NCBI GenBank assembly: GCA_051868045.1
Contig: JBJDZN010000040.1
Coordinates: forward strand, 1 to 31,344
Source: CAKSQF01 sp051868045
Lineage (GTDB): Bacteria; Bacillota; Clostridia; Oscillospirales; CAG-272
DNA: 31,344 bases
Reading direction: 5' to 3'
Shown: one piece after another, positions 14,144 through 21,168 of the stretch
Layout of the letters: each line of letters begins with the position of its first letter
Numbering within the stretch: position 1 is the stretch's first letter
Notes under the pieces: model-generated
What the model was told of the DNA's origin: nothing
Seen by the model: only the letters and a program-made list of their open reading frames with translations
The model's database searches: none
Translations under genes and position numbers: made by a program

Positions 14144-15595
14144 TTACTTCTCGCTGACCTCGCCCTCAACGGGGGTGTCCTTGTTCTTGGCGGCAACATA
14201 GCCGGAAATCAGGTCGGCAATGTCGATACCGGTTGCCGCCTTGACTGCCGAGAAGATCTGGCTGGAGGAGTTGGTGACCTCCTGCATCAGACGGGTGGTA
14301 TTGCCCTCTCCGTACATGGTGATGGAATCCACATTGGCAAGCGGCTCGGCAATGTTCTTCGCCATCTCGGGCAGGATTGCCAGTACCATTTCCAGCACGG
14401 ACGCCTCGCCCATCTTCTTCTGAGCCAGTGCCTTCTTCTCGATGGCTTCTGCCTCAGCAAGACCCTTGGCACGGATACCTTCCGCTTCCTGCTCCATGGC
14501 GTACTTGACAGCCTCTGCCTCGGCTTTCTTGGCAAGTGCCTGCTGCTCTGCCTCGTAACGCTGTGCCTCGGCATCCTTCTGACGGCGCACCAGATCGGCT
14601 TCCGCCTTCTTCTCTGCCTCGTACTTCAGAGCGTCTGCCTTCTTGCGGATCTCGGCATCCAGTCTCTTTTCCTGAAGGAGAATTTCCTTCTCGGCAAGCT
14701 CTGCTTCCTTCTGACGGCGGGCGATGTCGGCATTGGCGGAGGTGATCTCGATGGTCTTTCTCTGCTCCTGCTTCTGAATGTCGTAAGCGGCGTCTGCCTC
14801 TGCACGCTTGGTATCTGCCTTGCGCTTCATGTCAGACTGCTGTACGGACAGTTCGGCATCCTGCTCGGCAATCGCCTTCTCGGTATCTACCTTGACGGCG
14901 TTGGACTGCTGCTTTGCCTCTGCCTCGGCAATGGCAATATCACGCTGTGCATTTGCCTTTGCAATAGCGGCGGTCTTGCGGATCTGCTCCACATTGTCGA
15001 TACCCATGTTCTCGATGGTGCCGGCATTGTCCTTGAAGTTCTGGATGTTGAAGTTGACCACTTCGATACCCAGCTTGCGCATATCGGGAACCACGTTTTC
15101 GGTGATCTTTTGGGCAACGCCCTGACGGTCCTGAACCATTTCCTTCAGTCCCACCGATCCCACGATCTCACGCATATTGCCTTCCAGCACCTGAGTGACC
15201 AGCGAAATCAGTTCCGCCTGGCGCATACCGAGCAGAGACTCTGCCGCCTTGTTCAGCAGATCGGGATCGGAGGAAATCTTGATGTTGGCAACACCGTCCA
15301 CCATGACGTTGATAAACTCGTTGGTGGGGACTGCCTCGGAAGTCTTGACATCCACCTGCATAACCCTCAGGGACAGCTTATCAATCCGCTCAAAGAAGGG
15401 GACTCTCCAGCCCGCTCTACCGATCAGGATCCGTCTCTTCTTGCGCAGACCCGAGATAATGTAGGCGGAATCCGGCGGTGCCTTTACATATCCCACTGCA
15501 AACAGCAGGACGGCAAGGACTGCCACAATTCCAAGCACGATCCAAAGTACGGTCAGGTTGCCGCCCGTTGCGGCGAGAATAATCGGAAGTTTCAT
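14144..15595 (-). CDS. floT: Flotillin-like SPFH protein (FloT/YuaG type)
   Basis: 483 residues from ATG at 15595, which stands 9 nt from AAAGGA; the ATGs at 15601 and 15604 lie too close to that site. One N-terminal membrane helix (about residues 16-35, VLWIVLGIVAVLAVLLFAVG) is followed by the SPFH domain (about 40-200: PPDSAYIISGLRKKRRILIG, then FFERIDKLSLRV). Next comes a long Ala/Glu/Lys coiled coil (about 210-390, with EAEAKQQ, RRQKEAELAEKE and AEAQRYEAEQQ). The C-terminal part (EMVLAILPEMAKNIAEPL, then TGIDIADLISGY) is typical of bacterial flotillins. Flotillins gather in membrane microdomains and support signalling and transport complexes. The usual NfeD partner is not adjacent. It is transcribed alone from its own promoter. 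Confidence 0.92.
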   Translation of the reverse strand: MKLPIILAATGGNLTVLWIVLGIVAVLAVLLFAVGYVKAPPDSAYIISGLRKKRRILIGRAGWRVPFFERIDKLSLRVMQVDVKTSEAVPTNEFINVMVDGVANIKISSDPDLLNKAAESLLGMRQAELISLVTQVLEGNMREIVGSVGLKEMVQDRQGVAQKITENVVPDMRKLGIEVVNFNIQNFKDNAGTIENMGIDNVEQIRKTAAIAKANAQRDIAIAEAEAKQQSNAVKVDTEKAIAEQDAELSVQQSDMKRKADTKRAEADAAYDIQKQEQRKTIEITSANADIARRQKEAELAEKEILLQEKRLDAEIRKKADALKYEAEKKAEADLVRRQKDAEAQRYEAEQQALAKKAEAEAVKYAMEQEAEGIRAKGLAEAEAIEKKALAQKKMGEASVLEMVLAILPEMAKNIAEPLANVDSITMYGEGNTTRLMQEVTNSSSQIFSAVKAATGIDIADLISGYVAAKNKDTPVEGEVSEK

Positions 15596-15649
15596 GTTCA
15601 TCATTCCTTTCTTGTCTTAGTTTATTTTGGACTTCCGTTTACGATACCA

Positions 15650-15678
15650 AGTATACCACAAATTTTCTGATTTGTCAA
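15650..15678 (-). promoter_or_regulatory. Sigma-A promoter of the flotillin gene
   Basis: On the minus strand, TTGACA (15673-15678), 17-bp spacer, TATACT (15650-15655). Both boxes are close to consensus. Confidence 0.88.
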
Positions 15679-15738
15679 TACTTTTTATAAATTTTTTTAT
15701 AAAATCTTTTGACTGCATATAAAGTTTTCAAATACCTC

Positions 15739-15766
15739 TTGACAAAACGGAAAAAGGGAGTATAAT
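15739..15766 (+). promoter_or_regulatory. Sigma-A promoter of the TRIC channel gene
   Basis: TTGACA (15739-15744), 16-bp spacer, TATAAT (15761-15766). An in-frame ATG at 15765 overlaps the -10 box and so cannot be the start; the ATG at 15837 after CCGGAGGATACGACC is. Confidence 0.88.
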
Positions 15767-15836
15767 GGATGCGAACATTGGGTCGGGAAAAAACCGAAAA
15801 AACACCGGTAAAATTTCCAACCCGGAGGATACGACC

Positions 15837-16746
15837 ATGGTTGATACCGTAATTTTTATTGTAGAATGTCTGGGTGCCGTCGCATTTGCCCTGTCAGGAA
15901 CGCTGGTTGCCATTGAGAAGAAGGCGGATGCGGTAGGTGCCTTTGTTCTCTCCCTGACCACCGCCTTCGGCGGAGGAGTGATCCGGGATGTGATTTTGGG
16001 AATCACGCCGCCTGCCCTGCTGACCGACAGGAAGACCCAGATTCAGGCATTGATTGCCGTTCTGATCTCCATGATCTGCTATCAGCTTGCCTTTTTCCGA
16101 TCCACTGCCGGATTTCTGAACCGTCACAAAAACGATTTCCGACTGAACCTTCTTGACGCCATCGGACTGGGAGTCTTCTGCGTGGTGGGCGTTGATGTTG
16201 CCATTGAGCAGGGACACGGAGACAACATTCCCCTTCTGGTCTTTATGGGCTGTATCACCGGTGTGGGCGGCGGTATCCTCAGGGACATCTTCGGAAACAG
16301 CATTCCCATGGTTTTCCGAAAGCATATCTACATGCTCCCCGCCATTTTGGGATCGCTGATCTATGTCTTCACCCGCCGCACCCTTTTGCGGATTCCGGCA
16401 ATGCTGATCTCCATTGTCTTCATTATCGCCGTCAGAGTTCTGGCAAGCCATTTTCGCTGGAATCTGCCGATTCCGCAGGATGCGGAATCCCTGCCGTCGA
16501 TGCCNNNNNNNNNNNNNNNNNNNNNNNNNNNNNNNNNNNNNNNNNNNNNNNNNNNNNNNNNNNNNNNNNNNNNNNNNNNNNNNNNNNNNNNNNNNNNNNN
16601 NNNNGCCGCAGGTTCCGTCAACGCCGCAGGTTCCGTCACAGGAGTCCAAGCCCCTCGCCGAGATAGCCGCATCCGATTCCCAAAGCGGCGGACAACCCGA
16701 TAAGCAGAATGGGGTTCATCTTCCGGAATACCAGCACAAGGTTTAA
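15837..16746 (+). CDS. TRIC/UPF0126 family membrane channel with a repeat-rich tail, interrupted by the assembly gap
   Basis: 222 residues are visible before the run of Ns; the UPF0126 core is usually 200-220 residues, so the membrane part is complete. Two glycine-rich half-repeats stand out: TTAFGGGVIRDV and GCITGVGGGILRDI, the two-fold pore motif of the trimeric intracellular cation channel family. Bacterial members conduct potassium or transport small molecules such as glycine; which one applies here is unknown. Just before the gap the frame reads LPSMP; just after it, one frame reads PQVPSTPQVPSQESKPLAEI and stops at 16746. This suggests a proline-rich hexapeptide tail across the gap. The stop could instead lie in the gap. 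If the tail is real, the gene ends inside the convergent chromate-transporter gene. Confidence 0.75.
16505..16604. other. Assembly gap (100 Ns)
   Basis: A run of exactly 100 Ns, the usual placeholder for a gap of unknown length. The frame across it is therefore not defined. Confidence 0.97.
16605..16640. repeat. 18-bp tandem repeat at the gap edge
   Basis: Two adjacent units, GCCGCAGGTTCCGTCAAC and GCCGCAGGTTCCGTCACA, start right after the gap. The sequence just before it (CCGTCGATGCC, 16494-16504) matches part of the same unit. The gap therefore probably hides more copies. Confidence 0.85.
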
Positions 16747-17214
16747 AAGGAAAATTCCCGCAGAAACCCAGAACAGGTAGCCGGAAAAGACCGTCAGCAT
16801 CCAACCGTCCGGGAAAAACACGCCCTGTCCTACCGAGAGAACGGACGCCGTGATCAGTCCCACTACGGTAGGACGAAGTCCCCTGAGAACGCCTTGCACG
16901 GCGAAATTCTTCTGAAATGCTTTAAAAAAGCCGGCAATCAGCAGAATAATCACGAAGGAGGGGGTCACAACGCCGAGGGTGGCGCAGATCGCCCCGGGGA
17001 CTCCCGCCATGTTTGCCCCCACATAGGTGGAAACATTGACGGCGAAAGGACCGGGAGTGGATTCGTTGATGGCAATAAAGTCCACCAGCTCCTCGGAACT
17101 CATCCAACCCTTGGACAGCACCTCGGACTGCACCAGTGGGAGCATGGCGTACCCGCCTCCGAAGGTAAAGGCTCCGATTTTCAGAAAAGTCAAGAAAAGC
17201 TCCAATAGCAGCAT
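16636..17214 (-). CDS. Half-size chromate transporter (ChrA-type), second of a pair
   Basis: 192 residues; start at 17214 after GGAG with 8 nt spacing. It is one CHR domain: FLKIGAFTFGGGYAMLPLVQ at residues 11-30, STPGPFAVNVSTYVG around residue 55, then GVVTPSFVII and further helices to GCGYLGEGLGLL. Short ChrA proteins come as adjacent pairs whose two halves form one transporter; the upstream partner is 57 bp away. Known members export chromate, although many in gut bacteria may move other oxyanions. Its 3' end overlaps the possible tail of the convergent TRIC gene. Confidence 0.9.
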   Translation of the reverse strand: MLLLELFLTFLKIGAFTFGGGYAMLPLVQSEVLSKGWMSSEELVDFIAINESTPGPFAVNVSTYVGANMAGVPGAICATLGVVTPSFVIILLIAGFFKAFQKNFAVQGVLRGLRPTVVGLITASVLSVGQGVFFPDGWMLTVFSGYLFWVSAGIFLLNLVLVFRKMNPILLIGLSAALGIGCGYLGEGLGLL

Positions 17215-17271
17215 TTTATACGCTCCAACAGGTGCCGCTGACCGGAAATTTCGGTCGGCGGTCCTTCTGTT

Positions 17272-17874
17272 TTATTTTTTCTCCCGTTTTTCCGTCTGTT
17301 CCCGATCTTTCTGCCTGAATCTGACCAGGATGACCGACGACAGTCCCACAAGGGCGCAGACGAGAATCACCGCAAGGGTGTTGATTTTGAGAAAAGCGAC
17401 GGCAATGAAGGAAAACGCCATAAGGATCCAGCCCAAAATCTCCTTCGGGCAGGCTTTGAACATGGTAACCGCCGCCCGAACAATCAGTGCCAGCACCCCG
17501 GCACGAATGCCCATGAAGGCATAGGACACCACCTTCAGGGACCGGAACGCCTGAAACAGGGCGGAAACGATCAGCATGATAAAAAAGGCGGGAAGCACCA
17601 CGCCGACGGTAGCAAGCAGTGCACCCGCAAACCCTGCGCACTTCATTCCGATAAAGGTGGCGGCATTGACCGCAATGGGACCCGGAGTAGACTCTGCAAT
17701 GGCAATCACGTCCAAAAGATCCCCATGCTCTACCATTTTCCGCTTGTCCACCAGTTCCCTCTCAATGACGGGAATCATGGCATATCCCCCGCCGAAGGTA
17801 AAGGCACCGATTTTCAGAAAAATGAGAAAGAGTCTCAGCGGTTCGGAGCGTTTGCGGGACTTTGTTTCTTTCAT
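17272..17874 (-). CDS. Half-size chromate transporter (ChrA-type), first of a pair
   Basis: 200 residues from ATG at 17874, preceded by AAGGGAGGG about 12 nt upstream; the ATG at 17901 precedes that site. The CHR domain repeats the same signature: FLKIGAFTFGGGYAMIPVIE, then STPGPIAVNAATFIGMKC, then GVVLPAFFIMLIVSALFQAF. The C-terminus is highly charged (RFRQKDREQTEKREKK) and likely cytoplasmic. The two halves share the signature blocks but differ clearly, so the pairing is old. Expression is probably bicistronic. The substrate is not shown by sequence. Confidence 0.9.
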   Translation of the reverse strand: MKETKSRKRSEPLRLFLIFLKIGAFTFGGGYAMIPVIERELVDKRKMVEHGDLLDVIAIAESTPGPIAVNAATFIGMKCAGFAGALLATVGVVLPAFFIMLIVSALFQAFRSLKVVSYAFMGIRAGVLALIVRAAVTMFKACPKEILGWILMAFSFIAVAFLKINTLAVILVCALVGLSSVILVRFRQKDREQTEKREKK

Positions 17875-17992
17875 TATTGAGTATGACCCTCCCTTTTTCA
17901 TCTTTCATAAAGCTGAAGGTTCTGCCGTTTTCTGCTCTGCCGAAAGGATCGTCCCTCCGACGGTCAGGGCGCAAAACCCTGCCTTCTTGGGT

Positions 17993-18024
17993 CGGGCTGT
18001 CAGCCTTGCTTTTGTGACAGCCCG
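17993..18024. other. Strong hairpin without a T tract
   Basis: CGGGCTGTCA (17993-18002) pairs with TGACAGCCCG (18015-18024) around a 12-nt loop. It lies just downstream of the CmpB-like gene on the minus strand, where it may end or stabilise the transcript, but lacks the U run of a standard terminator. Confidence 0.55.
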
Positions 18025-18059
18025 AAAAACATGTATTCATCTATTTCTTCATGATTCCT

Positions 18060-18875
18060 CTATTCGTCGGTTTCGGTATTGATCATATTGGGATAGAAAA
18101 AGTCCATGACCTCGTCGGGAAAAACACGGTCGATCAGGACCTCGCTCATATATTTGGGCGGAATGCCCATATCCCGTTTTGCCATGCGGACCACACAGAC
18201 CCCCGACAGAAGCAGATCCAGACTCAGAAAGACCGCCGTGATCTTGGTCCACAGATGTACCGTTTTGGGCTTTCTGCGATCCATAAATGCCGAAAAGCGG
18301 GGGTAGATCTCCTTGACCCACAGCAGTCCCAGCAGTGCCCACATGAGACAGAAGGACAGGTTGGTTCTGCCGTTCAAATTGAACTTGGTATTGCTGTAAT
18401 CCCAGGAAACCGTCCCGAAAATCAACTCCTGGAACAGGGAGCACAAATATTCCACCGCACCGCCCAGAATGCCCGAAATCAGGGCGATCAGCCCGTCGGG
18501 TTTATCATACATCCGTCCAAGCACCAGCGTCATGACCACGGCACCGATGCCGTATACGGGAATAAACCAGCCGATCACCGTAGAAGTACGCATTTCCACA
18601 TAGCCGCATTTGATCAGACACCAGAAAGTCTCCACCACACTGCCCAGCATACTGCCGAGGAAAAAGAGCCACCAGTATTTTTCAAGAACGGCGGCAACCC
18701 GCCTGATGCCCTTTCCCTCGCCGGTATCAGTTTTATACGCCATCTCAATCCTTTGAGAGCGGGAATCCCTGTAAGCATCTATTTTCTCCCGAAGAGCAAG
18801 CATATTAAACATCCTTTCTTTGGTCTGTCCGATATTTTCGGATTCGGGTTCACAATGTCGGACCTTGTCGGTCAT
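18060..18875 (-). CDS. CmpB-like putative ABC-transporter type IV membrane protein (PF06541 type)
   Basis: 271 residues from ATG at 18875, with AAAGGA 9 nt upstream; the ATG at 18893 is at the expected transcription start and is rejected. ATGs at 18812 and 18803 are also preceded by AAAGAAAGG and could be used. The first ~70 residues are charged and helical. Several membrane helices follow: WWLFFLGSMLGSVVETFWCL, then VIGWFIPVYGIGAVVMTLVL, GLIALISGILGGAVEYLCSL, then FCLMWALLGLLWV. The short WDYS and NLNGRTNLSFCLMWALLG blocks are the signature of PF06541. The family's function is not established. Confidence 0.75.
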   Translation of the reverse strand: MTDKVRHCEPESENIGQTKERMFNMLALREKIDAYRDSRSQRIEMAYKTDTGEGKGIRRVAAVLEKYWWLFFLGSMLGSVVETFWCLIKCGYVEMRTSTVIGWFIPVYGIGAVVMTLVLGRMYDKPDGLIALISGILGGAVEYLCSLFQELIFGTVSWDYSNTKFNLNGRTNLSFCLMWALLGLLWVKEIYPRFSAFMDRRKPKTVHLWTKITAVFLSLDLLLSGVCVVRMAKRDMGIPPKYMSEVLIDRVFPDEVMDFFYPNMINTETDE

Positions 18876-18898
18876 CCGGATAATTCCTTTCATCAGTC

Positions 18899-18927
18899 AG
18901 TATAGCATAAATTTGAGTTTTTGTCAA
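18899..18927 (-). promoter_or_regulatory. Sigma-A promoter of the CmpB-like gene
   Basis: On the minus strand, TTGACA (18922-18927), 17-bp spacer, TATACT (18899-18904). Transcription should begin near 18892, which fixes the start codon downstream of it. Confidence 0.88.
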
Positions 18928-18967
18928 TTGAATTTGCAAGGTTTCCGCTGATTTTCCCGCCTCTTAT

Positions 18968-20713
18968 TCAGGAAAAAAGGGCAAAAATCACAGCCGATGC
19001 CAGCCATGCGCAGAGAATCCCCACCAAAACCGCCCGCAATGCCTCTGTCCATGAACCGGTTTCCCATCGGATAGCGGACAGGGTTCCCCCGCAGGGAAAG
19101 CAAAGCAGGACAAACACCATCAGACAGAATGCCTGAAGGGGTGAAAATCCCATGGCGGCAAGTTCGCCGATGCCGCTTCCGCCAAGGAGGACCGACAGGG
19201 TGGAAATCACCAGCTCCTTCCCCGCCAATCCCGACAGTATCGCCACTGCAATCCGCCAATCGGACAGTCCGCAGGGAGCAAGAAGAGGGGCGATTTTTCT
19301 CCCGGCAAGGGCAAGGAAGGAGGCTTCCGCCGCCGTTCTGCCGCCCGGTCCGTAGGAAGACAGCAGCCACAACAGGATGGAGGACAGAAAAATCACCGTT
19401 CCCACCCGCAAAATTCCCTCCCACAGCCGATCCCGGACATACCAGAGGATGGAAGTCAGGGAGGGAATCTTGTAATCGGGCAGTTCCAGCAGAAGAGCCG
19501 GCGGCTCCCGCTCATCCTTATGTAATAAGAAGGAAAGAAACAGGAAGCCAAAGGTCCACAAAAGGGCAACCAGATAGAGAATCAGCAGAATCAGCGGGTA
19601 GAGCTTGCCGAAGAAGGTCCTTGCCAGCAGGAGAAAGACGGGCAGTCTTGCCGAACAGGGGAGAAAGGGGATGGCACGGATTACCCGCCTGCGGTCACTG
19701 CCCTCCTCCAGCGTCCGTGTGGACAGGACGGCGGGAACCGAGCATCCCAGTCCCAGAAGAATCGGCAATGCCGCTCTTCCGGACAGTCCCATTTTCCCGA
19801 AAATCGGATCAAACAGGCAGGCGACTCTTGTCAGATAGCCGCTATCCTCCAATAGTCCCAGGCAGAAATACAGAATGGCAAGGGTGGGCAGGATGGAGAA
19901 AACCGACAGCATCCCGGTCAGAATGCCGTCTACAAGCAGAGAGAGAAGCGGTTTTGCCACCCATGGGGTAAGAAAATTTCCGATCAAAGGCAGGCTTCGT
20001 TCCACCAATGCGGTCAAGGCGTCCCCCGGCACCCCGCCCAACGTAAAGGTTATCAGCAGGAGTGCCGCAATCAGGAGAAAAAAGATGGGATAGCCCCAGA
20101 CCGGATGGAGCAAAACCCGATCCAGCCGATCGGTGAGACTCCCGTCCCGCTTCTGCCGGATGCGGACACGGCTCAGGATTTCGTCGATTCGGCGGTAGTT
20201 CTCTCGATCGTCAGCCTGCGGCACCTGACAGGGCTTTGCCGATCGGAGCCTTTCGGGCAGCCGTTCCAGCCCTTCCCCCGTTTTGGCGCAGAGGGGCAGA
20301 ACGGGAATTTTCAGGGCTTCGGACAGGGCGGGATAATCGTAGGTCATTCCGACGTTCGGCAGCAGATCAATGCGGGTGAAGGCGATCAGAATGGGGAGAT
20401 TCAGACCGGCAAGCTCCAGACACAGCCGCAGTCCGGTTTCCGGGGAGAGCGCATCCACCACCGCAACAATCAGATCCACCTCCCCGCCGGTCAGACAGTC
20501 CAATGCCACCTTTTCCTCAGCAGAGCAGGTGGACAGGGCATACAGTCCGGGCAGATCAAGGACGGTATGACGCACGCCCTCTGCCGAGTACGATCCCCGT
20601 CGCACTTCCACCGTGACGCCCGGGCGGTTGGCGGTCCGATAGCTGCCGCCCGTCAGCCGGTTGAACAGCAGGGTCTTCCCGCAGTTGGGGACTCCCGCCA
20701 GCGCAAAGGTCAT
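18968..20713 (-). CDS. feoB: Ferrous iron transporter FeoB (short form)
   Basis: 581 residues, shorter than the 650-770 usual for FeoB. The start at 20713 overlaps the feoA stop (ATGA) and follows GGTGGGG. The N-terminal G domain has G1 GVPNCGKT (7-14), Thr34 in NRPGVTVE, G3 DLPG (53-56) and a G5-like CAKTGEG. The G4 motif reads TRID (113-116) where FeoB normally has NxxD. The membrane part shows GYLTRVACLFDPIFGKMGLS, LLGLGCSVPAVLSTRTLE, LPCSARLPVFLLL, GLAGKELVISTLSVLLG and a final VFVLLCFPCGGTL, i.e. the Cys/Ser/Glu-bearing helices of the iron pathway. It imports Fe2+ across the inner membrane. The cytoplasmic C-terminal extension is missing. Confidence 0.92.
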   Translation of the reverse strand: MTFALAGVPNCGKTLLFNRLTGGSYRTANRPGVTVEVRRGSYSAEGVRHTVLDLPGLYALSTCSAEEKVALDCLTGGEVDLIVAVVDALSPETGLRLCLELAGLNLPILIAFTRIDLLPNVGMTYDYPALSEALKIPVLPLCAKTGEGLERLPERLRSAKPCQVPQADDRENYRRIDEILSRVRIRQKRDGSLTDRLDRVLLHPVWGYPIFFLLIAALLLITFTLGGVPGDALTALVERSLPLIGNFLTPWVAKPLLSLLVDGILTGMLSVFSILPTLAILYFCLGLLEDSGYLTRVACLFDPIFGKMGLSGRAALPILLGLGCSVPAVLSTRTLEEGSDRRRVIRAIPFLPCSARLPVFLLLARTFFGKLYPLILLILYLVALLWTFGFLFLSFLLHKDEREPPALLLELPDYKIPSLTSILWYVRDRLWEGILRVGTVIFLSSILLWLLSSYGPGGRTAAEASFLALAGRKIAPLLAPCGLSDWRIAVAILSGLAGKELVISTLSVLLGGSGIGELAAMGFSPLQAFCLMVFVLLCFPCGGTLSAIRWETGSWTEALRAVLVGILCAWLASAVIFALFS

Positions 20714-20961
20714 GTCATTACCCCACCGTCGGCGGTCTTTGCCAACCTGACAACCGAGATCCCCGCCGCCGTCTGTCTGCCCAGTGCCAGCCGCATTCCC
20801 CGTACCCGAACAATCCGTACCCCGCCCGGTCCGACGGAAACCAGCCGAATGATGCTGCCGCGGCAGATTCCCAGTGCCGCCATCCGTCCGATAAGGGGTT
20901 CCCCTCCGGTGACCGCCCGCACCCGACAAATCTCCCCCGCCGATACCTGACACAGATTCAA
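20710..20961 (-). CDS. feoA: FeoA-like SH3-domain protein
   Basis: 83 residues. The start is TTG at 20961, placed 7 nt after GGGAGGG; an out-of-frame ATG at 20968 directly follows that site. The sequence (SAGEICRVRAVTGGEPLIGR, then MAALGICRGSIIRLV and VRIVRVRGMRLALGRQTA) is the small beta-barrel of FeoA, with the usual MAALGI-type turn. FeoA binds FeoB and helps ferrous iron transport. The 4-bp overlap with feoB indicates coupled translation. No FeoC follows. Confidence 0.9.
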   Translation of the reverse strand: MNLCQVSAGEICRVRAVTGGEPLIGRMAALGICRGSIIRLVSVGPGGVRIVRVRGMRLALGRQTAAGISVVRLAKTADGGVMT

Positions 20962-21063
20962 CTTTCATCCCTCCCGATTTCGGTCAGCTTTTCCGCAGGC
21001 GGTGCCTTTTCCCCTCTGCCACTTCAAAATCGCAACCTTTTTTGAATTTTTTTTGAAAAACTC

Positions 21064-21092
21064 TTGCATAATCAGATAAATTATGGTAGAAT
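21064..21092 (+). promoter_or_regulatory. Sigma-A promoter of the multidomain lipoprotein gene
   Basis: TTGCAT (21064-21069), 17-bp spacer, TAGAAT (21087-21092). It lies 77 bp before the chosen start at 21169. Confidence 0.75.
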
Positions 21093-21168
21093 AAAAAGTA
21101 GTTCCGTTTGCATCCGAAGCATTGTCGGATGCAGAATGCCACCGAATCTTACTGATGAGGATGATTCT

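Noticed and set aside
14117..15670. A 517-codon open frame on the plus strand opposite the flotillin gene.
   Set aside because: It is the antisense of the Ala/Glu/Lys-rich coiled coil, whose codon pattern leaves the reverse frame open and gives Leu/Cys-rich sequence. The flotillin is well supported and no promoter or ribosome binding site serves the plus frame.
20713..20968. N-terminal extension of FeoB from an ATG at 20968.
   Set aside because: The added residues are Gly/Arg-rich and out of frame with feoA, which has its own TTG start and family signature.
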